A DNA stretch of 64,000 bases, from assembly GCA_030123585.1 (NCBI GenBank), contig CP126120.1, positions 2,915,001-2,979,000 of the forward strand, written 5' to 3'. Each line of letters opens with the position of its first letter. The first letter of the stretch is position 1. The notes beneath the pieces were generated by a model that worked only from the letters and a program-made list of their open reading frames with translations, did not search any database and was not told where the DNA came from. Shown here one piece after another: positions 58,919-64,000 of the stretch. The translations under genes were made by a program, and so were the position numbers. This DNA comes from Rhodanobacteraceae bacterium (GTDB lineage Bacteria > Pseudomonadota > Gammaproteobacteria > Xanthomonadales > Rhodanobacteraceae).

Positions 58919-59917
58919 ATGGCAGTCTCTTCCACCCAAGTCTTGCGTCCGCGCGGTCTCAAGGTCGAACCGGTCGGACCCAATCACGCGCGCGTCGTGG
59001 TCGAACCGCTGGAACGCGGTTACGGCCACACCCTCGGCAACGCGCTGCGGCGCGTGCTGTTGTCCTCGATCGCCGGCGCGGCGATCGTCGAGGCGGAAAT
59101 CGACGGCGTCCTGCACGAGTACACCACGCTCGAAGGCCTGCAGGAAGACGTGATCGAGGTGCTGCTGAACCTGAAGGGCGTCGCGATCCGCCTGAATGGC
59201 GCGGACGAGGCCACCCTCACCCTGTCCAAGAAGGGCAAGAGCGTGGTCACCGCCGGCGACATCACCACCGACCACACGGTGGAAATCGTCAATCCCGAGC
59301 ACGTGATCTGCCACCTGACCAAGGACGTCACGCTCAACATGCGCCTCAAGGCGCGCCGCGGCATCGGCTACCAGCCGGCGGTCAGCCGCACGAATCCCGA
59401 CGAGGAAGCGCGCCCGATCGGCCGCCTCCAAATCGACGCTTCGTTCTGCCCGGTGCGCCGCGTGGCGTATTCGGTCGACGCCGCGCGCGTCGAGCAGCGC
59501 ACCAACCTCGACAAGCTGGTGCTGGACGTCGAAACCAACGGCACCGTGGCGGTCGACGAGGCCGTGCGCCAGGCCGCGCAGACGCTGCACGAGCAGCTCT
59601 CGGTGTTCGGCGACTTCAAGAGCCGCGACCTCGCCGAGTCCGAGAAGGACAAGGGCGGCGTGTCGCCGTTGCTGCTGCGTCCGATCGACGACCTGGAACT
59701 CACCGTGCGTTCGGCCAACTGCCTCAAGGCCGAGAGCATCTACTACATCGGCGACCTGGTGCAGAAGACCGAGGTCGAGCTGCTGAAGACCCCGAACCTC
59801 GGCAAGAAGTCGCTCACCGAGATCAAGGACGTGCTCGGCGCCAAGGGCCTGGCCCTCGGCACCAAGCTGGAAAACTGGCCGCCGGCGGGGATCGCCAGCG
59901 GCATGCAACTCGGTTGA
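58919..59917 (+). CDS. rpoA: DNA-directed RNA polymerase subunit alpha
   Basis: A 332-residue protein. The N-terminal assembly domain ([20 protein letters not shown]) and the C-terminal UP-element/activator-binding domain ([39 protein letters not shown]) are complete. Confidence 0.99.
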   Translation: MAVSSTQVLRPRGLKVEPVGPNHARVVVEPLERGYGHTLGNALRRVLLSSIAGAAIVEAEIDGVLHEYTTLEGLQEDVIEVLLNLKGVAIRLNGADEATLTLSKKGKSVVTAGDITTDHTVEIVNPEHVICHLTKDVTLNMRLKARRGIGYQPAVSRTNPDEEARPIGRLQIDASFCPVRRVAYSVDAARVEQRTNLDKLVLDVETNGTVAVDEAVRQAAQTLHEQLSVFGDFKSRDLAESEKDKGGVSPLLLRPIDDLELTVRSANCLKAESIYYIGDLVQKTEVELLKTPNLGKKSLTEIKDVLGAKGLALGTKLENWPPAGIASGMQLG

Positions 59918-59926
59918 TGAAATACC

Positions 59927-59977
59927 TGTAGGAGCGGGCCATGCCCGCGATCGTCGCGGGCGTGGCCCGCTCCTACA
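59927..59977. repeat. Family B repeat (rpoA-rplQ)
   Basis: TGTAGGAGCGGGCCATGCCC GCGATCG ... CGGGCGTGGCCCGCTCCTAC A. An almost perfect ~22-bp inverted repeat. Confidence 0.8.
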
Positions 59978-60053
59978 TTCAAAAGCGGAATTCCGCGGGA
60001 AATCGGACATAGGCGCCGATTTCTCATAACGATAAAGATAGAGAGATAAAGCC

Positions 60054-60437
60054 ATGCGCCACCTCAAATCCGGACGCAAACTCAACCGGACCAGTTCCCA
60101 TCGCGAAGCCATGTTCAAGAACATGGCCGCGTCGCTGATCAAGCACGAACTGATCCGCACCACCCTGCCCAAGGCCAAGGACCTGCGCCGCGTCGCCGAG
60201 CCGCTGATCACGCTGGCCAAGGTCGACGGCGTTGCCAATCGCCGCCTCGCCTTCGCGCGCCTGCGCGACAAACAGGCCGTCGGCAAGCTGTTCGTGGAAC
60301 TCGGCCCGCGCTACCGCGAGCGCAAGGGCGGCTACCTGCGCATCATCAAGTGCGGCTTCCGCGACGGCGACAACGCGCCGATGGCGTACGTCGAACTGGT
60401 TGATCGTCCGCAGGCACAAGCGGCCGCGGAAGATTGA
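60054..60437 (+). CDS. rplQ: 50S ribosomal protein L17
   Basis: A 127-residue protein ([38 protein letters not shown]). It is the last gene of the alpha operon. Confidence 0.98.
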   Translation: MRHLKSGRKLNRTSSHREAMFKNMAASLIKHELIRTTLPKAKDLRRVAEPLITLAKVDGVANRRLAFARLRDKQAVGKLFVELGPRYRERKGGYLRIIKCGFRDGDNAPMAYVELVDRPQAQAAAED

Positions 60438-60460
60438 TCTGCCGCAAGTTTCGATGAAAG

Positions 60461-60486
60461 ACCCGGCCTCGGCCGGGTTTTTTGTT
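60461..60486 (+). terminator. Rho-independent terminator after rplQ
   Basis: ACCCGGCC-TC-GGCCGGGT stem (8 bp) followed by TTTTTTG. It ends the ribosomal gene cluster. Confidence 0.9.
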
Positions 60487-60579
60487 GGGGGTGGTCGTCT
60501 CGTCGGTGCGCGCACTCGATTTGCCCTCGATTCTGGCAGCAGTTAGTGTGTGGTCGCTCTTAACAGGGGATCAAGACAC

Positions 60580-61674
60580 ATGGGTCTTCCGCGCTATTGC
60601 GTTCAAGGTATTGCCGCGTTCGGGATTGCAACGCTGGCATTGGGGAGCCTTGCCCAAGGCACTGCGCCCGCGCCGTCGATGGTGACCGACTTGGCGTATA
60701 TCCGCCCCGCGCGGTTGGTCGACATCGGGAATGGCCGGCGGATGAATCTCTATTGCATCGGGCGCGGAGCGCCGACGGTGATTTTCGAGGCCGGCTTGGG
60801 CGATCAGATCCGGGCGTGGGCGACGGTGCAGCCTGCGATCGCGAAAACGACCAAGGCGTGCTCGTACGATCGAGCGGGGTTGGGCTTCAGCGATGCCAGC
60901 GGCCGCCCCGGCACAGCGACGGATGCCGTCGATGACCTGCATCGACTTTTGGCGGCCGCATCGATCAAGCCGCCCTATGTCCTGGTCGGACACTCGTTGG
61001 GTGGCCTGTACATGCAACTGTTCGCTGACCGGTATCGCTCCGAAGTGGCGGGCATGGTGTTGGTCGACCCGGTGTCCTTCGACCAAGGCCGCCGTTATGA
61101 CGCGCTTGATCCTTCAATGACCGCCGAGAACCGGAAGTTCGTGGAATTTCTCCATGACAAATGTATTCCAGGCGCGCAAAGCGGCTACGCTGGAAGTGCG
61201 TCGTTGTTCAAGAAATGCGTAGGCGGCCCTTGGTCGCGTTTCAGTGACGCATTCAATCGCATGTTTTTGGCCAATCACGCGACCGCGAAATACATGCAAG
61301 CGGCGTGGTCGGAATGGGCCAATGTCTTCACGATCAGCTCGGATGAGGTCCGCGCGGCCAAACGCAGCTACGGTGACATGCCCTTGGTCGTGCTGAGCCG
61401 AGCGCCGTTTCCGCGCCAACCGCACGAGACGCAGGCGATGCGTGACGCGAAGAACTACCTGTGGGTGGAGTTGCACGACGATATCGCGGCATTGTCCACG
61501 CGAGGTGTGAACGAGATCGTTCCCGGCGCCGGGCATTACGTCCAGCTCGACAAGCCGGACGTGGTGATCGCCGCCATCCGGCAGGTCGTCGAGACGGTGC
61601 AAGCGGATAACCATGTCTCGACGGCCGCGCGCCCGGCCGGTAGCGCGGTTGGTCTGGCGGCTGGGCATCAGTGA
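60580..61674 (+). CDS. Exported alpha/beta hydrolase
   Basis: A 364-residue protein. The N-terminus (CVQGIAAFGIATLALGSLAQG) looks like a signal peptide. The hydrolase core has an oxyanion region IFEAGLGDQIRAW, the nucleophile elbow VLVGHSLGG with Ser139, an acidic strand GMVLVDPVSFD and a C-terminal His in VPGAGHYVQLDKPDV. The substrate cannot be told; close family members include esterases and prolyl aminopeptidase-like enzymes. The start is chosen over an upstream GTG because of AGGGGA at good spacing. It stands alone after the ribosomal terminator. Confidence 0.88.
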   Translation: MGLPRYCVQGIAAFGIATLALGSLAQGTAPAPSMVTDLAYIRPARLVDIGNGRRMNLYCIGRGAPTVIFEAGLGDQIRAWATVQPAIAKTTKACSYDRAGLGFSDASGRPGTATDAVDDLHRLLAAASIKPPYVLVGHSLGGLYMQLFADRYRSEVAGMVLVDPVSFDQGRRYDALDPSMTAENRKFVEFLHDKCIPGAQSGYAGSASLFKKCVGGPWSRFSDAFNRMFLANHATAKYMQAAWSEWANVFTISSDEVRAAKRSYGDMPLVVLSRAPFPRQPHETQAMRDAKNYLWVELHDDIAALSTRGVNEIVPGAGHYVQLDKPDVVIAAIRQVVETVQADNHVSTAARPAGSAVGLAAGHQ

Positions 61675-61771
61675 TTGTCGCCAGCCATGACATGATCTGG
61701 TAGTTGAAGATTGCTGACAGGCGGCGCCGAAGCCGCTAACGTGGTCATTTCCTTCCCGCTCCACACTGTCC

Positions 61772-62323
61772 ATGAACCCCCTGCGCTGGTCCTTCCGCAC
61801 CGCTTTCCTGCTCGGCTTCCTGATTTGCGTGGCCATGCTGGGTTATGCGTTGTACGCCGAACAGCAGCTGCACCTGATGCCGTGCAACCTGTGCATCCTG
61901 CAGCGCGTGGCGTTCGTCTGGATGGGGCTGTGGTTCCTGGTCGGCGGCTTGCACGCGCCGCGCGGCGGCGGGCGCTGGGCGTACGTCGTGCTGGTGTTGA
62001 TCGGCGCTGGCTTCGGCATCGCGACCGCGATCCGCCAGCTCTGGCTGCAGTCGTTGCCCGCCGACCAGGTGCCGGCGTGCGGCGCCGGGGTCGACATGCT
62101 GCTGGCGATGGTCAAGGCCGGCTCGCTGCCGTTCGGCAAGTTCGTGATGCTGATGTTCAGCGGCTCGGGCGATTGCGCGCAGGTGACGTGGAAGTTCCTG
62201 GGACTTTCGATGGCCGGCTGGACGCTGATCTGGTACATCCTGCTCGGCGTCTGGGCATTGCTGCCGCGGCCGCGGCGCAATAGATTGGGTGGCGCGCGCC
62301 CGCTGGCTGCGAAGAGGACTTGA
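61772..62323 (+). CDS. dsbB: Disulfide bond formation protein B
   Basis: A 183-residue inner-membrane protein with four predicted helices. The active cysteine pairs are Cys38/Cys41 (MPCNLC) and Cys103/Cys135 (PACGAG, GDCAQ). It reoxidises DsbA and passes electrons to quinone. The basic C-terminal tail is cytoplasmic. Confidence 0.96.
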   Translation: MNPLRWSFRTAFLLGFLICVAMLGYALYAEQQLHLMPCNLCILQRVAFVWMGLWFLVGGLHAPRGGGRWAYVVLVLIGAGFGIATAIRQLWLQSLPADQVPACGAGVDMLLAMVKAGSLPFGKFVMLMFSGSGDCAQVTWKFLGLSMAGWTLIWYILLGVWALLPRPRRNRLGGARPLAAKRT

Positions 62324-62325
62324 CC

Positions 62326-63717
62326 ATGGCTGCTTCCGAAATGCCCACGCGCGCGCCCTTGCGTCCGGTGCGCGAAACGCAACCGTGGAAAGCGGACAGT
62401 TGGCAGGCGCTTCCCGCGGCGCAGATGCCGCATTACGAGGATCCCGCCGAACTGCGTTCGGCACTGGATCAACTCGAACGCCTGCCGCCGCTGGTCACGT
62501 CGTGGGAAGTGCTGGCGCTCAAGGAGCAACTCGCGGATGCCCAGCAGGGCAAGCGCTTCCTGCTGCAGGGCGGTGATTGCGCGGAGACGTTCGCGGATTG
62601 CAACAACGAAGTGATCGCCAATCGCCTCAAGGTGCTGTTGCAGATGAGCCTGGTACTGGTGCACGGGCTCAGGAAACCGGTGTTGCGCGTGGGCCGTTTC
62701 GCCGGCCAGTACGCCAAGCCGCGTTCGGCCGACACCGAGACGATCGACGGCGTGACGCTGCCGGTGTATCGCGGCGACCTGGTCAACGGCCCCGAGTTCA
62801 CGCCCGAGGCGCGCCGCCCGGACCCCAAACGGATGCTGGAAGGCCATGCGCGTTCGGGCATGACCATGAACTTCGTGCGTGCACTGATCGACGGCGGTTT
62901 CGCCGACCTGCACCACCCGGAATACTGGAACCTTGCGTGGGTGGAGCGTTCGCCGCTCGCCGCCGAATACCGGCACATGGTCGACGGCATCTCCGGCGCG
63001 ATGCACTTCATGGAGACCCTGGCCGGACCGATCGCGAGTTTCCAGCGCGCGGATTTCTACACCTCGCACGAAGCCTTGCTGTTGCCCTACGAACAGGCCG
63101 TGACGCGGCAGGTGCCGCGCCAGTGGGGCTGGTTCGACCTGTCCACCCATTTCCCGTGGATCGGCATGCGCACCGCGGCGCTGGACGGCGCGCACGTCGA
63201 GTTCTGTCGCGGCATCCGCAATCCGATCGCCGTCAAGGTCAGCCCGTCCATGCACGCCGACCAGTTGCAACGGTTGATCGACATCCTCAATCCCGACGAC
63301 GAACCCGGACGGCTCACGCTGATCCACCGGATGGGTGCGGGCGGCATCGCCCAGCACCTGCCGCGCCTGATCGAGGCGGTGAAGGCGACCGGCCGGCGCG
63401 TGCTGTGGGTGTGCGATCCGATGCACGGCAACACCGAGAAGCTCGGCAACGGCGTCAAGACGCGACGCTTCGCCAACATCCGCAGCGAACTGGAACAGGC
63501 CTTCGACATCCATGCTGCGGCGGGCTCGAGGCTGGGCGGCGTGCACCTCGAACTCACGGGCGAGGACGTCACCGAGTGCATGGGTGGCGCGCGCAATTTG
63601 TCCGAAGCCGATCTCGGGCGCGCGTACAAGTCCACCGTCGATCCGCGCCTGAACTACGAACAGTCGCTGGAACTGGCGATGCTGATCGTGCGGAAATCAG
63701 GAGCCCAGGCGTTGTAG
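62326..63717 (+). CDS. 3-deoxy-7-phosphoheptulonate synthase, class II
   Basis: A 463-residue enzyme of the plant-like (AroA-II) class, first step of the shikimate pathway (PEP + erythrose-4-phosphate). Family blocks include LLQGGDCAETFADC, PVLRVGRFAGQYAKPRS, YRGDLVN, FWGLDL-like HHPEYWNLAWV, ISPSM-type AVKVSPSM, VLWVCDPMHGNTE and GGVHLELTGEDVTECMGGA. The usual Cys, His, Glu and Asp metal ligands are present. The TAG stop is the TAG inside a family B repeat (TGTAGGAGC). Confidence 0.96.
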   Translation: MAASEMPTRAPLRPVRETQPWKADSWQALPAAQMPHYEDPAELRSALDQLERLPPLVTSWEVLALKEQLADAQQGKRFLLQGGDCAETFADCNNEVIANRLKVLLQMSLVLVHGLRKPVLRVGRFAGQYAKPRSADTETIDGVTLPVYRGDLVNGPEFTPEARRPDPKRMLEGHARSGMTMNFVRALIDGGFADLHHPEYWNLAWVERSPLAAEYRHMVDGISGAMHFMETLAGPIASFQRADFYTSHEALLLPYEQAVTRQVPRQWGWFDLSTHFPWIGMRTAALDGAHVEFCRGIRNPIAVKVSPSMHADQLQRLIDILNPDDEPGRLTLIHRMGAGGIAQHLPRLIEAVKATGRRVLWVCDPMHGNTEKLGNGVKTRRFANIRSELEQAFDIHAAAGSRLGGVHLELTGEDVTECMGGARNLSEADLGRAYKSTVDPRLNYEQSLELAMLIVRKSGAQAL

Positions 63718-63784
63718 GAGCCTGCGTGCAGGCGACCCGCCGTCTACGGTCGCGACCACGGTCGCGACCACGGTCGCTCCTACA
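63713..63784. repeat. Family B repeat between two convergent genes
   Basis: TGTAGGAGCCTGCGTGCAGG CGAC ... GGTCGCTCC TACA, with an inner 12-base tandem (GGTCGCGACCAC twice). Its left TGTAG gives the DAHP synthase stop and its right CTACA gives, on the minus strand, the stop of the mug-like gene. Confidence 0.8.
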
Positions 63785-64000
63785 ACCGCTGAACCGCTTC
63801 CGCCAATGCGCGCCACGGTTCGACGTTCCAGAACCCGCGCGCCTGGCCGGATGGCGAGGGCAGCACGAACACGCGGCTGTGCGCGATGCGCAGCGATTGT
63901 TCGCCGTAATCGAGATCGCGTGACGTGGCATCCAACCCTGCACGCGCGGCATTCTTGCTGGTGAACGCGAGGATGCGCGGACGGTAGCGCGCGAGTTTGC
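63780..64000 (-). CDS. mug: G/U mismatch-specific uracil-DNA glycosylase (Mug/TDG family), 5' part outside window
   Basis: The last 73 codons are visible: RPRILAFTSKNAARA, RVFVLPSPSGQARGFWNVE and PWRALAEAV, matching the C-terminal half of Mug (conserved VLPSPSG loop that enters the DNA helix). It excises uracil or thymine from G mismatches. The frame runs off the right edge. The stop codon lies in a family B repeat. Confidence 0.82.
   Translation of the reverse strand, partial: KLARYRPRILAFTSKNAARAGLDATSRDLDYGEQSLRIAHSRVFVLPSPSGQARGFWNVEPWRALAEAVQRL

Overview
The window is one contiguous, GC-rich (roughly two-thirds G+C) stretch of a gammaproteobacterial chromosome. The order hemA-prfA, lolB-tRNA-Gln-prs-rplY-pth-ychF and tRNA-Tyr/Gly/Thr-tuf-tRNA-Trp-secE-nusG-rplKAJL-rpoBC-str-S10-spc-alpha, the many short palindromic repeats between genes, and the style of the individual proteins point to the order Xanthomonadales (Lysobacterales), most likely the Rhodanobacteraceae. 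That placement is inference from gene order and protein style; no database was searched.

Layout. 1-4321 (minus): hemA, prfA and a TPR/O-GlcNAc-transferase-like gene cut by the left edge, all overlapping by 4 bases. 4521-6868 (plus): a TPR lipoprotein and lolB. 7224-11219: tRNA-Gln, prs, rplY, pth, ychF. 11220-12946: an IS110-family transposase with a tandem 58-bp repeat and palindromic repeats beside it. 12947-20530: an accessory locus with an ECF sigma factor, a FecR-type anti-sigma factor, an STN-domain TonB-dependent receptor and a CapA-family protein on the minus strand, and a divergent exported cyanophycinase-like peptidase. 20564-25760 (minus): a chaperone-usher fimbrial operon (pilin, chaperone, usher, two-domain tip subunit) with a near-consensus sigma-54 promoter. 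26066-60485 (plus): tRNA genes, tuf, secE-nusG, rplKAJL, rpoBC, rpsL-rpsG-fusA-tuf and the S10-spc-alpha ribosomal cluster, closed by a clear rho-independent terminator. 60580-64000: an exported alpha/beta hydrolase, dsbB, a class II DAHP synthase and the end of a mug-like uracil-DNA glycosylase gene.

Most of the sequence is housekeeping. The informative parts are the accessory 11-26 kb segment and the non-coding DNA. The most unusual object is the block after tRNA-Tyr (26394-26738). Two ~165-bp direct repeats each begin with a copy of the 3' end of tRNA-Tyr and carry a near-perfect inverted copy of its T-arm. The same frame in both repeats encodes an arginine-rich peptide. This architecture recalls the rtT/tpr repeats of the E. 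coli tyrT operon.

At least six families of palindromic repeats (called A-F here) sit in nearly every gap, including gaps inside ribosomal operons. They appear to supply stop codons (tuf2, DAHP synthase, mug), a start codon (TPR lipoprotein) and a C-terminal tail (Pth). Two genes usual in these neighbourhoods, ispE after lolB and rpmJ after secY, are missing from their usual places.
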